Shown here: one piece after another, positions 27,633 to 35,994 of the stretch
Numbering within the stretch: position 1 is the first letter of the stretch
Layout: each line of letters starts with the position of its first letter
Source of the DNA: JBFIHF01 sp964411125
GTDB lineage: Bacteria; Myxococcota_A; Bradymonadia; Bradymonadales; Bradymonadaceae
Reading direction: 5' to 3'
Assembly (NCBI GenBank): GCA_964411125.1
Contig: CAYPJU010000006.1
Span: 62,001 to 126,000 of the forward strand
DNA length: 64,000 bases
The notes under the pieces: generated by a model
The model's database searches: none
Seen by the model: the letters and a program-made list of their open reading frames with translations, nothing else
Told to the model about the DNA's origin: nothing
Program-made: the position numbers and the translations under genes

Positions 27633-29278
27633 CTCGACACTCCTTCGGCGAACTCCGCGAGAACGCCGGCAAACCTCGCATTCCAGAACGTCCACTCGTG
27701 TCGACCGTTCTCCTCCAGAACGTATTCGAAATCGCATCCCATTTCCTGCAGACGATCTCGCATCTGCATCGTCACCACGTAGTTGTCCTGGGGCGAGCCG
27801 CTGTCGAGGTAGTATCGCACGTCCTGGCACCCGCGCTGAGAAATCTCGGTGAGCATGAACGAATCACCCCAGAAGAACGACGACGACATCCCGGCGACGA
27901 AGCCGAAGACGTCGGGCCGCTGCATGGCTGCCCAGAAGGAGATGAGGCCTCCGAGACTCGCCCCCGCCACCCCGCGGTTCGTGCGATCCGACCCGACCCG
28001 GAAGCTCGCCTCGACCGCCGGAACGAGCGTCTCCGCCAGAAACGCCACGTAGTCGTCGCCGCGCGCTCCTTGCGTCCGCATCGTGTACTCGTCGATGCGG
28101 ACGTCCTGGCTCGGCAACGCGACGAAGACGAGCACGGTGGACGAGGGCGAGGCCTCCTCGACCTGGTGGAACCGCCCGCGCACGATCGACTCGTTTCCAT
28201 CATGGAGGTAGAGCGCCGGAAACGACGCCCCGTCGTCGTCATAGGCGGCCGGGAGATGGACGAACACGTCGCGTTGGTTGCCGAGTTCGGGGCTCCCGAA
28301 GGAGGGCCACCATACGATCCGTCCGCCGCTCCCCTCACCCGGGCGGATCACCGAATTGAACTCGCCGACCCCGCCCGGATCGATCCCGTCCCATTCGACG
28401 TGTGGGTTTGCGAGGTCCGTGACCCACGTCTCGCCGTCTCCGTAAACGACCTTGTAGGCCTGGCGGCCGGGCGGGACGTCGATCCAGCGGGCCCACAGCC
28501 GTGGGCCGATCCGTCGGAGGACGGTCCCATCCGTCCCTTCCCAGTCCGTCCACGTGCCGCGAATCTGGGGCGGCGTTTCGTCGTCCCGGGCGGCGGCGAG
28601 GAAGAGGACTCCAGCCTCACCACGCAATGGACCACCATTTCGACGAACCTCGTCCAGGAGCTCGACGACGCGTGCGCCTGGGTCCTCGGACGACGCATCG
28701 ATCGCCGCGTGTCGGTCGGCAAACCACTCGCCGGGGACTTCGGGCGCCTCGGCGGAATCCATCGCCACCTGCGACGTGGCGGTGAGCGACTCTACAGTGA
28801 GCGCGGGCGAAGCTGCGTTCGGCTCCCAACGCACCGAGAAACGTTGAGCCGCCGGGTTGAAGTACAGGTCGTCGCCGACGGTCCCACGACGAGGGAGCGG
28901 ACGGGTCGTCTCGAGCCCCTCGCGCGCCTCCCAGACGTCGTCTCCCCGCGTGACGCGAAACGTCACGACCCCCGGGGGGACGTCGACCTCGCCGACGAGG
29001 GACGAGCCCTCGGGCGCGAGGACCGTCATCGTCACGGGAGGGCTTGCCGCGGGAAAAAGACCCCACTCGACCGGGACCACCTCGAGGAGCGCAGAGTCCT
29101 CGCCGGCGTCGACTGCTCCGGTGAGGTCACGCCCCAGGTCCGCCTCGCCCAGATCCCTCCCCAGGTCGGCGCCGTCTCCGGCCGAAGCGTCTCGCTCCGC
29201 AGGGGGCGGGGAAGTTTCGGGACATCCCAGCGTCAGCAACGACAACGCCAATGTCAGGGTCCGGGCCAGGTTCTCCAT
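27629..29278 (-). CDS. Secreted esterase lipoprotein (esterase-D / enterochelin-esterase type)
   Basis: 549 residues. The lipoprotein signal ends in LLTLGC (cysteine near 19). An Asp/Gly-rich linker with a DLGRDL repeat (about 35-55) and a poorly recognised beta-rich region follow, then an E-set/CBM48-like domain (about 240-310, GTWTDWEGTDGTVLRR) of the kind that precedes enterochelin-esterase catalytic domains. The C-terminal alpha/beta hydrolase has a nucleophile elbow GASLGG (Ser near 441) and a C-terminal NGRHEW histidine. The start at 29278 has GGAGG upstream. It is the first gene of a three-gene overlapping run with the PEGA protein and yacG. The substrate is unknown; a siderophore or wall ester is possible. 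Confidence 0.75.
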   Translation of the reverse strand: MENLARTLTLALSLLTLGCPETSPPPAERDASAGDGADLGRDLGEADLGRDLTGAVDAGEDSALLEVVPVEWGLFPAASPPVTMTVLAPEGSSLVGEVDVPPGVVTFRVTRGDDVWEAREGLETTRPLPRRGTVGDDLYFNPAAQRFSVRWEPNAASPALTVESLTATSQVAMDSAEAPEVPGEWFADRHAAIDASSEDPGARVVELLDEVRRNGGPLRGEAGVLFLAAARDDETPPQIRGTWTDWEGTDGTVLRRIGPRLWARWIDVPPGRQAYKVVYGDGETWVTDLANPHVEWDGIDPGGVGEFNSVIRPGEGSGGRIVWWPSFGSPELGNQRDVFVHLPAAYDDDGASFPALYLHDGNESIVRGRFHQVEEASPSSTVLVFVALPSQDVRIDEYTMRTQGARGDDYVAFLAETLVPAVEASFRVGSDRTNRGVAGASLGGLISFWAAMQRPDVFGFVAGMSSSFFWGDSFMLTEISQRGCQDVRYYLDSGSPQDNYVVTMQMRDRLQEMGCDFEYVLEENGRHEWTFWNARFAGVLAEFAEGVSR

Positions 29279-29337
29279 CGAGCAGCCTCCGTGGTTCCGC
29301 GTCGATTTATCAGGTCGTGAGGCCCGATTCCACCGAG

Positions 29338-29958
29338 TCAGCGAGAGACCCAGGGCGAACCGTCGATCCAGTAGCGCCACGGCCACAGCGCCGAATCGCC
29401 GCACGTCTTCGGGTTCAGGCCTATTCGGGGGCCCCGGGCGACCTCGGAGCTGGGAACGGACCCGCCGGGGGTGACGACCAGGGGCGGCTCGTCGAGCGGA
29501 TGTCCGTCCAGTGCGCGGTCGATGGAGAGCGCCTGACAGAGCTTGCCAGGCCCCGAACAGAGCTTTCGCTGCCAGCGAGAGCGCTCGGGATCGACACCCC
29601 GTCGGTCCGCCATCAGGTCGAGCCCTCGCAACGGCTCGACCGCGCGGACCAAGATGGCTGCCACTTCGTCCCCCTCGCCGCGCGCGCAGACGAAGTTGAG
29701 GCAGTGATAGATCCCGTAGATCAGGTAGACGTAAGCCTGCCCCGGGGGCCCGAACATGTGCCGCGTACGCGACGTCGGTGTGCCTCCGAATGCGTGCGAC
29801 GCCGGATCTGGCTCGCCGCCGTACACCTCGACCTCGACGATGCGCCCCACCGTGCGTCCGTCCGGGTGCTCCCGCTCGACCCGGCACCCCAGGAGGTCGC
29901 GCGCGACCCGATGCACGTCGCGCTCCCAGAAGTCGAGCTCCAGCGGCTCCGCCATCAT
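29338..29958 (-). CDS. 3-methyladenine DNA glycosylase (AAG/MPG family)
   Basis: Removes alkylated or deaminated purines from DNA, starting base-excision repair. 206 residues, typical for bacterial AAG proteins. Motifs visible: the substrate-binding FWERDVHRVARDLLGCRV, the catalytic EVEVYGGEPDPASHAFGG (general-base Glu before a Tyr-Gly), the MFGPPGQAYVYLIYGIYHC segment, and RGPRIGLNPKT near the C-terminus. The ATG overlaps the stop of the upstream NFACT gene (ATGA), so the two are co-transcribed. Their functions, DNA repair and ribosome rescue, are not obviously linked. Confidence 0.92.
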   Translation of the reverse strand: MMAEPLELDFWERDVHRVARDLLGCRVEREHPDGRTVGRIVEVEVYGGEPDPASHAFGGTPTSRTRHMFGPPGQAYVYLIYGIYHCLNFVCARGEGDEVAAILVRAVEPLRGLDLMADRRGVDPERSRWQRKLCSGPGKLCQALSIDRALDGHPLDEPPLVVTPGGSVPSSEVARGPRIGLNPKTCGDSALWPWRYWIDGSPWVSR

Positions 29959-31430
29959 CGGCTCGACTCCGTCGCCAGCAGCCGCTCGAGCCGTTCGGGA
30001 TCTTCCGCCACGGCGAGGGTCGAACCTCCCCCCACGGTCACCTTGCCGGGGGGAAAGCCTTTGGGCTTTCGGACGTGTTTCGCACGCGTGTGGGTCACGT
30101 CGATCAGGGTGTCGCCCCGCCCCTTCGAGAAGTGGGCCGCCAGCACGGCTGCGTCGAGTAGCTCGTCTCCGTCCGGCTCGTCGTCCGAGTTCATCCGGAG
30201 CACCACGTGCGAACCAGGCCAGTCACGGGCGTGAAGCCAGATGTCGCGTCCCCGCGCATATCGGGTCGTGAGCTCGTCGTTGTGCTTCGCACCACGTCCC
30301 ACCAGCACCGCGCTCCCCTTGCGGGTCCTGAACTCTCGATACGGCAATCGCCGACCCTCACCCCCTCGACGCGATTTGCCCTGCTGGGGCGACCGGACGA
30401 AACCGGCCGAACGCGCCCGCTCCTCGATCTCGTCCAGCGCATCGTCGTCCGCCTCTCGCAGTTCGGCCCGCAACGACTCGAGCTGCTCCGACTCCTCCAT
30501 CACCGCGAGCAACCGCGACTCGATTCGGTCGGTCGCCTCGTGCAGCCGGCGGTACTCGTGAAAGTAGCGATCGATGTTTCCTTGCAGGGAGCGCGACGGA
30601 TCGAGCTCAATGGTCACCAGCGGCGCCCCCTCGGCGTAGTAGTCGGGAACGTCCACCGCTTCGGCGCCCCGTTCCACCTTGCCGTATGCCGACTTCAAGA
30701 GCTCGGCTCGACGCTGGTAGCTCTGCGCCTCGACCGCACGCTCGAGGTCTCCCTCCACGTTCTTCTGCAGCCGCCGCAGCCGCTTCGCCGTCGACGCTAG
30801 CGAGCGAGACAACTCCCGTCGCTGTCGGACGAGATCCCGCTCCTCGACCAGCTCGCCGTAGCGCTCCTCGACGACTTCGGAACGACTGCCGACCGGTAGC
30901 TCGTCGAGCCCCCATCGGACGTCACCGGTTTCCTGCTCGGGAGCCACCGGCGGCCGAACCCACGGCTGGCCCACGCGCAAACCGGCCGCCCTCGGCATCG
31001 CATCGGTGAGCCTGCCCCCCAGCACCGTCCCTTCGTCGTCCAGCAGCGCTACCGCGCTCCGCTTTCCGGTCAGCTCCGCGACGAGCGTTCTCGACCGCGC
31101 CCCCTCCTCCGACGTGCGTTCGAATTCGTAAATCACCAATCGATCGTCGGGATCGAGCGAGACCGACCGAAGCCCGGTGCCGATCAGATGCTTGCGCAAG
31201 AGCATCACGAACGCCGACGGATGCTGCGGCTGCCTGGGCTTGCCCTGAACGAAGTGCGTCCGCGTCGCCCCCGGGCGGCTGTCGACGAGCAGATAACTCG
31301 TGGCGCCCCCCCCGCGAAGCTGCAGCACGAACCCGTTCTCGTCCCGCTCGAAGACCTTCTGGACCCCCGCTGGCGTCGAAGCATCGAGCTCCTCTACCAA
31401 CGCGGCGAGTTCGTTGTGCGAGAGCGACAT
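29955..31430 (-). CDS. NFACT-family ribosome quality control protein (RqcH/FbpA-like)
   Basis: RqcH binds obstructed large ribosomal subunits and adds alanine tails to stalled chains. 491 residues: an N-terminal NFACT-N domain (about 1-170), a helical coiled coil (about 200-330) and a C-terminal NFACT-R RNA-binding domain (about 355-450). The last of these carries the signature WLHARDWPGSHVVLR, and KGRGDTLIDVTHTRAKHVRKPKG is typical of the family. It is shorter than the Bacillus protein (about 570 residues), and the helix-hairpin-helix section is reduced. The start at ATG 31430 is divergent from the Tgl-like gene across a 74-base gap. It overlaps the downstream glycosylase gene by four bases. 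Confidence 0.88.
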   Translation of the reverse strand: MSLSHNELAALVEELDASTPAGVQKVFERDENGFVLQLRGGGATSYLLVDSRPGATRTHFVQGKPRQPQHPSAFVMLLRKHLIGTGLRSVSLDPDDRLVIYEFERTSEEGARSRTLVAELTGKRSAVALLDDEGTVLGGRLTDAMPRAAGLRVGQPWVRPPVAPEQETGDVRWGLDELPVGSRSEVVEERYGELVEERDLVRQRRELSRSLASTAKRLRRLQKNVEGDLERAVEAQSYQRRAELLKSAYGKVERGAEAVDVPDYYAEGAPLVTIELDPSRSLQGNIDRYFHEYRRLHEATDRIESRLLAVMEESEQLESLRAELREADDDALDEIEERARSAGFVRSPQQGKSRRGGEGRRLPYREFRTRKGSAVLVGRGAKHNDELTTRYARGRDIWLHARDWPGSHVVLRMNSDDEPDGDELLDAAVLAAHFSKGRGDTLIDVTHTRAKHVRKPKGFPPGKVTVGGGSTLAVAEDPERLERLLATESSR

Positions 31431-31448
31431 CGACTGCCTCCAAAACCC

Positions 31449-31476
31449 TTGGACTTACGCGATCGCATGCTACCAT
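31449..31476 (+). promoter_or_regulatory. Candidate promoter for the Tgl-like lipoprotein
   Basis: TTGGAC (31449-31454), a 16-base spacer and TACCAT (31471-31476) would start transcription near 31483. This argues for a Tgl-like start at 31496 or 31505 rather than an ATG at 31475. Confidence 0.4.
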
Positions 31477-31504
31477 GCCGCGACACAACCCACGGATGGT
31501 CGTG

Positions 31505-32257
31505 ATGAACTACGTATTCAAGCTCTTCCTCCTCCTCTGCGTCGCCCTCGCGGTGGCGTGCGCCGGCGGGCAAAAACCCGCCGAAGAGAAGAAGAAGGTC
31601 GACTTCCACTACAAGATGGCCGCGGCATACTTCGAGTCCCGCGAGATCCCGCTGGCGCTCAAGGAGCTCACCACCGTCCTCGAACTCGAACCCGACCACC
31701 GTGACGGCCACTATCTGATGGGCTTCATCTATCAGGGCCGTCGCGACTACCCCAAGGCGATCAACCACTACCGCAGCGCCCTCGAGACCGATCCGAAGTA
31801 CCACTTTGCCCGCAACAACCTGGGCACCGTCTACCTCACGATGGAACGGTGGGACGAAGCATCCGAACAGTTCGGGCTCCTCCTCGAGGAGCCCCTCTAC
31901 CCGACCCCCGAGCTCGCCCACAACAATCTCGGTTGGGCGCTCTACCAGCAGCGCAAGTATCAGCGCGCTCTCGAACACTTCAAGATGGCGACGTTCCTCA
32001 AGCCCCAGATGTGCCTGGCGCACAACAACGTCGGGCTCACCTTCCTGGAGATCGGCAACGAACAGGAAGCGATGAACGCCTTCGGGGAAGCCGTGCGTCT
32101 CTGCCCACGACAGTATGCCGAGCCTCACTTCCACATCGGCAAGATGCTCGCCGAGCACGGCGATCCGAGCGCTCGCTCGCACTTCGAAGAGTGTGCCCGG
32201 CTCGAACCCGGCACCAACCTCGGGCGTCGTTGCCGCGAGTACCTCACCGTCCGTTGA
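31505..32257 (+). CDS. TPR lipoprotein, Tgl/PilW-like type IV pilus pilotin
   Basis: 250 residues with a lipoprotein signal (MNYVFKLFLLLCVALAVAC, lipobox cysteine near 19) and about six TPR motifs filling the rest, visible as repeats of A-x-x-x-Y/F and N-LG/L-G-W-A-L-Y patterns (e.g. HYLMGFIYQGRRDYPKAINH, HNNLGWALYQQRKYQRALEH). This is the architecture and length of Myxococcus Tgl and Pseudomonas PilF, the outer-membrane lipoproteins that promote PilQ multimer assembly. pilQ is 28 kb away in the same window. The ATG at 31505 gives a compact signal peptide; 31496 is an alternative. Being a TPR lipoprotein near other TPR genes, a different role is possible. Confidence 0.72.
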   Translation: MNYVFKLFLLLCVALAVACAGGQKPAEEKKKVDFHYKMAAAYFESREIPLALKELTTVLELEPDHRDGHYLMGFIYQGRRDYPKAINHYRSALETDPKYHFARNNLGTVYLTMERWDEASEQFGLLLEEPLYPTPELAHNNLGWALYQQRKYQRALEHFKMATFLKPQMCLAHNNVGLTFLEIGNEQEAMNAFGEAVRLCPRQYAEPHFHIGKMLAEHGDPSARSHFEECARLEPGTNLGRRCREYLTVR

Positions 32258-32332
32258 TTCGACGCTACCGCGACGCTTTGCTCGTCACGTCCCTTGCGCG
32301 TCGCGCCCCGTCGAAGTACACCGTTCACGCTC

Positions 32333-32406
<74 letters not shown>

Positions 32407-32418
32407 CTTTCGAAACCA

Positions 32419-33693
32419 TCACAAGCCGGCCTCGTCGAGCCTCTTGACGATCTCCGAGGCGACCTCTCGGACCCGCCACGGTTGCGCCGGGTCTGCGATG
32501 AGCCGCTCGAACCAGGCGCGGTGTTTCGCCCCCGTCGCGTTCGCCACGATCTTCAGATACTTCACCCGCAGCGTATCGCTGTACAGCACGTAGTGCTGGC
32601 GTTCGTTGCGCTCTTCCCAGAGATAGCGCTCGCACCCCTCTTCGGGATCGACCCGGCCAAACTGACGCCGCGCCCAGGTCACGTCCTCGTCGGTCGCGAC
32701 CATCTTCAAAGTGTCGAGCAGCGCACACTGTCGCTGGGCCGAAGGAGACTTCGCGAGCTCTTCGTGGAGCATGTCGCGCACCGAGGTCTCCCCGGAGCTC
32801 CGCAGCACCCAGAACGCGTGGAGCGCCACGTCGTCGTCGTCGACCTTCGTCAGCGGTAGCGCAGCCTTCCACGACAACGGAGACTTCATCAGCGCCAGCC
32901 CCCGCAGCGCGCCGACGAGCACCCGCGAATCGGTCTCGAGCCCGAGGGCCTCTTCCAGAACCCCTCTCGCAGTTTCGTCGTTCCCGAGCTTTCCGAGCGC
33001 TTCGGCCGCCTCGCCTCGCACCACGGAGGGCTCGTCGGGATCTGCGAAGATCTTCGTCAGAGGCTCACGGGCGCGATCGATCTTCATCTCCCCCGCGTTC
33101 CAGATCGCGACGCGGCGCGTCTCCCGATCCGGGTCGTCGAGATGATCGAGCACGAGATCCTGGACCCCTCGGAGCTCCCACAGTTCGAAGTTGAGGGGGT
33201 CGGTCATGTAGCTGAGCGCCTCGTACCGCTCGGTCGGATCCGCCGAGCGCAACCGCGACCGGAAGAAGCCTTCCTCGTGGTAGACGTCGATGAAGCCCCC
33301 CGAACCGACGTTGACGATGACACCGTTCGTCACGACCAGCAGCAGCAGCAGGATCATGAACTCCGCGTTGTGGTCTTTGACCGACACGCCACGATCACTC
33401 GCCTCTCCCAGAACGACCTGCTCGCGCCACGGTCCGCTGAACGCCAGATCCCCGATCAGCACGGTCTGAAGGTAGGCCGAGACCAACATCAGCATCATGT
33501 TCGCGGTGATGAGTACGAGATTCAGCCCCACCGAGGCCGAGACGTTCAACACGTAGTTCGCGCTCCAGAGCCCAAACCCGATCGTCGCCGCCGTCATCAC
33601 CAGCGTCGAGACGACGAGACGTGCCCGCGTTCGAGCGAGACCACGCAGCAGCGCGTACTCGGAGACGTTCGTTACGAGTTTGATACGGGGCAT
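32419..33693 (-). CDS. Membrane protein with HEAT-repeat domain, unknown function
   Basis: 424 residues from the start at 33693. Several transmembrane helices lie in the first 140 residues (VVSTLVMTAATIGFGLW, LVLITANMMLMLVSAY, MILLLLLVVTNGVIVN). A large soluble C-terminal domain follows (about 150-424) built of HEAT/PBS-type helical repeats (DLVLDHLDDPDRETRRVAIW, VRGEAAEALGKLGNDETARG, LVGALRGLALM). HEAT arrays bind other proteins. An in-frame ATG at 33759 would add 22 residues without a clear benefit; neither start has a strong RBS. It is the last gene of the minus-strand run below the GltJ-like gene, separated from it by about 100 bases, and may belong to that locus. Confidence 0.65.
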   Translation of the reverse strand: MPRIKLVTNVSEYALLRGLARTRARLVVSTLVMTAATIGFGLWSANYVLNVSASVGLNLVLITANMMLMLVSAYLQTVLIGDLAFSGPWREQVVLGEASDRGVSVKDHNAEFMILLLLLVVTNGVIVNVGSGGFIDVYHEEGFFRSRLRSADPTERYEALSYMTDPLNFELWELRGVQDLVLDHLDDPDRETRRVAIWNAGEMKIDRAREPLTKIFADPDEPSVVRGEAAEALGKLGNDETARGVLEEALGLETDSRVLVGALRGLALMKSPLSWKAALPLTKVDDDDVALHAFWVLRSSGETSVRDMLHEELAKSPSAQRQCALLDTLKMVATDEDVTWARRQFGRVDPEEGCERYLWEERNERQHYVLYSDTLRVKYLKIVANATGAKHRAWFERLIADPAQPWRVREVASEIVKRLDEAGL

Positions 33694-33795
33694 GAGATGG
33701 AGCTCGCCTGAAACAACTACGCGGCGGACCGTCTGGCCGCCGCGCATCGATTCGGACAACGTCGGGCTCGGGAAGTTCCGCGCCCCGTCGTGAGA

Positions 33796-35586
33796 TTACT
33801 TCAGGATGAAGGGGTACGTGACCGGGACATCCTTGGAAGCGGTCGTCTCCGGGAACTTCATCGAACCGACGACCTTCTCGATGCAGCTTCCGGTCGGCGT
33901 TCCCTTGAAGCCCGACGACAGTACACTCGCGCTGCGCGTCCGCCCATTGGGCTGGATGTAGAACTTCACCTTCACCGACCCGGACTTGCCCTCTTTTGCG
34001 CAGTTCGAGACGCGACTCTGGTAACGAGCGATCGTGTTCTTCACGTCCGAGCGGCTCAGCGAGGACTTCGCGGTCGACTTCTTCTGGCTGGAAGAACTCT
34101 TCGAACTGTCGCCCTTTTCGTCGAGCCCGGCCAGAATGCCGTCGATCCCCTTCTTGGAGCTCGTCTTCTTCGGCGCGGGTTCGGGATCGGGTTCGGGATC
34201 GGGATCGGACTTCTTCTGCTGGGTTTTCTTGGACGTCGACTTCTTGGAGGTGCGACTGGTCGCGGCGGCCTTCGAATCCCCCTCTTCCTTGCCCTCCTCT
34301 TCCTCTACCTTCTCGGGAGCAGCAGCGAGCGCTTGTTCCGCGGCAGCGGCAGCTTCGGCGGCTTGCTTCTGTTGGTCCGCGACGGCGACGGCCGGGGCCG
34401 CTTCCTTCACCACCTCGCGAATGATGACCTTCTCCTGGGGGGGCTTCTCCTCGTCCTTGCTGAACGCCATGTACGCCACGGCGCCAGCGAGCCCGAGCAA
34501 CAGCACACCACCGCCGACTGCGGCGGCGATGAGGCCCTTGTTGGACTTGTGGCTCCCCATCGGCATGAGCGCAGGCATCGCCATCGTGCCCTGTGCGAAC
34601 GGGTCGATCCCCGAATCGCCGCCCATCTCGCCGCCCGTGCTCAGGTTCTTGTGCGCGGAGGCGAGAGCCTGGATGTCGATGAGGCCGGACCCTTCGGTCA
34701 ACGGCACGTCTTCTTTCTGCGCCGAAGGAGCGTCCTTCGAGACGTTGTCGAGCGACGACAACGAGAAGAGGACCGAGTTTTCGTTGCGCTGCCCGATGAG
34801 GTTCTCCCCCACCGCGCCGTTCGATCCGTTCGATGCGTGCCCGTTCGCCCCATTCGACGGGGCTGGCGCTGCATCGAAGTTCATGAAATCGGAATCGTCG
34901 CCCGAGTCGAACGCCGCGAACATACCCGCGCCGTCATCTTCGTCCGCTCCGGCGACAGCGAGGTCTCCGCCACCGCCGTAACCACCGGAGTCGCCGAACG
35001 AGGCGAACCCGCCGCCATATCCGGCGTCGCTGTCTTCGTCACCGTAGTCGGGATCGGAGGGATACGGATCGCCGCCGTAGCCCAGCGCGCTCGGGCTGTC
35101 GCCCATCGTCGGATCGGACGCGGCGTTCCCCAGCGGGGACTGCATCACGTTCGTGGCATCCACTTCGTCGTGGTAATCGGGCTCGCCGGAAGCAAAACCG
35201 CCCGCCCCGGCGATCTGCGTCGCCTCGTTCGGGCCCGCCACTTCCTGCGCGAGGTGGGCGAACTCGGGAATGTCGGCGACGTGTTGCCAGTCACCCATCC
35301 CATCACGCCAACCGTAGGTGTCTGCAGCGATACGACCCGAGGCGTAGTACGCCTCGACGTCCGCGACCGTCACCGGACCGACCTGTTCCCCGTCGATCAC
35401 CACGTACCACTCCGCGGCGCTGGAACCGCCCAGCGAGTCGCTGACAGCAGCGGACTCGCCCGAGGCAGTGCCCTTCACCACGATGACGTTGCTGCACTTC
35501 TTGCACCGGATTTTGAAGACCTTTCCCTGGACCTTCTCATCGGCGATGGAGTACTTGGCACCGCAACTGTCGCAGACAATTTTCAT
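33796..35586 (-). CDS. GltJ/AgmX-like trans-envelope protein (zinc ribbon, GYF, TM, TonB-like)
   Basis: 596 residues. Domain order: an MJ0042-type zinc ribbon (C5-x2-C8, C28-x2-C31), a GYF_2 domain (about 60-112, WYVVIDGEQVGPVTVADVEA), a long Asp/Gly/Ser linker (115-345), one transmembrane helix (about 349-373), a Glu/Ala/Lys/Pro-rich periplasmic stalk with a (PDPEPDPEPAPK)-like stretch, and a C-terminal AgmX/PglI TonB-like domain (about 510-596, SGSVKVKFYIQPNGRTRSAS). This order is exactly that of Myxococcus xanthus GltJ (AgmX), whose zinc ribbon and GYF regulate gliding focal-adhesion assembly. Start ATG 35586 follows AAGGAG. The gene sits at the end of the candidate gliding locus, with a promoter at 35949-35978. 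Homologous zinc-ribbon/GYF proteins with other roles exist in myxobacteria. Confidence 0.8.
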   Translation of the reverse strand: MKIVCDSCGAKYSIADEKVQGKVFKIRCKKCSNVIVVKGTASGESAAVSDSLGGSSAAEWYVVIDGEQVGPVTVADVEAYYASGRIAADTYGWRDGMGDWQHVADIPEFAHLAQEVAGPNEATQIAGAGGFASGEPDYHDEVDATNVMQSPLGNAASDPTMGDSPSALGYGGDPYPSDPDYGDEDSDAGYGGGFASFGDSGGYGGGGDLAVAGADEDDGAGMFAAFDSGDDSDFMNFDAAPAPSNGANGHASNGSNGAVGENLIGQRNENSVLFSLSSLDNVSKDAPSAQKEDVPLTEGSGLIDIQALASAHKNLSTGGEMGGDSGIDPFAQGTMAMPALMPMGSHKSNKGLIAAAVGGGVLLLGLAGAVAYMAFSKDEEKPPQEKVIIREVVKEAAPAVAVADQQKQAAEAAAAAEQALAAAPEKVEEEEGKEEGDSKAAATSRTSKKSTSKKTQQKKSDPDPEPDPEPAPKKTSSKKGIDGILAGLDEKGDSSKSSSSQKKSTAKSSLSRSDVKNTIARYQSRVSNCAKEGKSGSVKVKFYIQPNGRTRSASVLSSGFKGTPTGSCIEKVVGSMKFPETTASKDVPVTYPFILK

Positions 35587-35649
35587 CGATTCTCCTTCCC
35601 GTGCCGTAACCCGGGACCTGGCGGTCACCCGCCTCCGTCACGCACAGAC

Positions 35650-35901
35650 TTACTGGAGCGCGCGCTCTTCCGCGGACTCTCGGACCTTCGGAAGAAAACT
35701 CTTCTTGAGATTGAGCAAGCGGCGAAACTTCGCCTTCTCGCGCGCCTGATCCTTGAACAGATCGGGAGTCTTCAACTCCCCGTCGATGAGCATGTCGTCG
35801 AAGTCGTAGAACTTCGTCTTCGTCTCACCGTCCTGGGCAAAAGCTACACTTGCAGACACCATCGCGATGACGAACACCGCCGATCCCACGATTCGTCGCA
35901 T
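35650..35901 (-). CDS. Small secreted protein upstream of the GltJ-like gene
   Basis: 83 residues: signal peptide (about 1-22, cleaved after VAFA), then a short, strongly charged mature chain (FYDFDDMLIDGELKTPDLF, EKAKFRRLLNLKKSFLPKVR). It has no cysteine or known motif. A region with Phe/Tyr/Asp followed by basic helices is visible, and such tiny periplasmic proteins adjoin AgmX-type TonB-like proteins in myxobacteria. The RBS GGAG lies before the ATG, and a good promoter (35949-35978) precedes it. It is co-transcribed with the GltJ-like gene, 63 bases downstream. It could be a stalk-binding or regulatory partner, but that is a guess from position. Confidence 0.7.
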   Translation of the reverse strand: MRRIVGSAVFVIAMVSASVAFAQDGETKTKFYDFDDMLIDGELKTPDLFKDQAREKAKFRRLLNLKKSFLPKVRESAEERALQ

Positions 35902-35948
35902 TGAACTACTCCGTATCCGTTTTCATGGATTGCCGTCGAGGCCCATCC

Positions 35949-35978
35949 AACATAACAGAGCGCCGCGAAACACGTCAA
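35949..35978 (-). promoter_or_regulatory. Internal promoter before the small secreted and GltJ-like genes
   Basis: TTGACG (35978-35973), an 18-base spacer and TATGTT (35954-35949) on the minus strand lie in the 93-base gap after the TPR lipoprotein gene. This would let the last two genes be expressed independently of the upstream operon. Confidence 0.5.
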
Positions 35979-35994
35979 CGCGGTCGCCCCGGGC

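Noticed and set aside
33796..35586. TonB energy-transducing protein for iron uptake
   Set aside because: The C-terminal domain is TonB-like, but the zinc ribbon, GYF domain and neighbours fit GltJ/AgmX; no exbBD or siderophore receptor is nearby.
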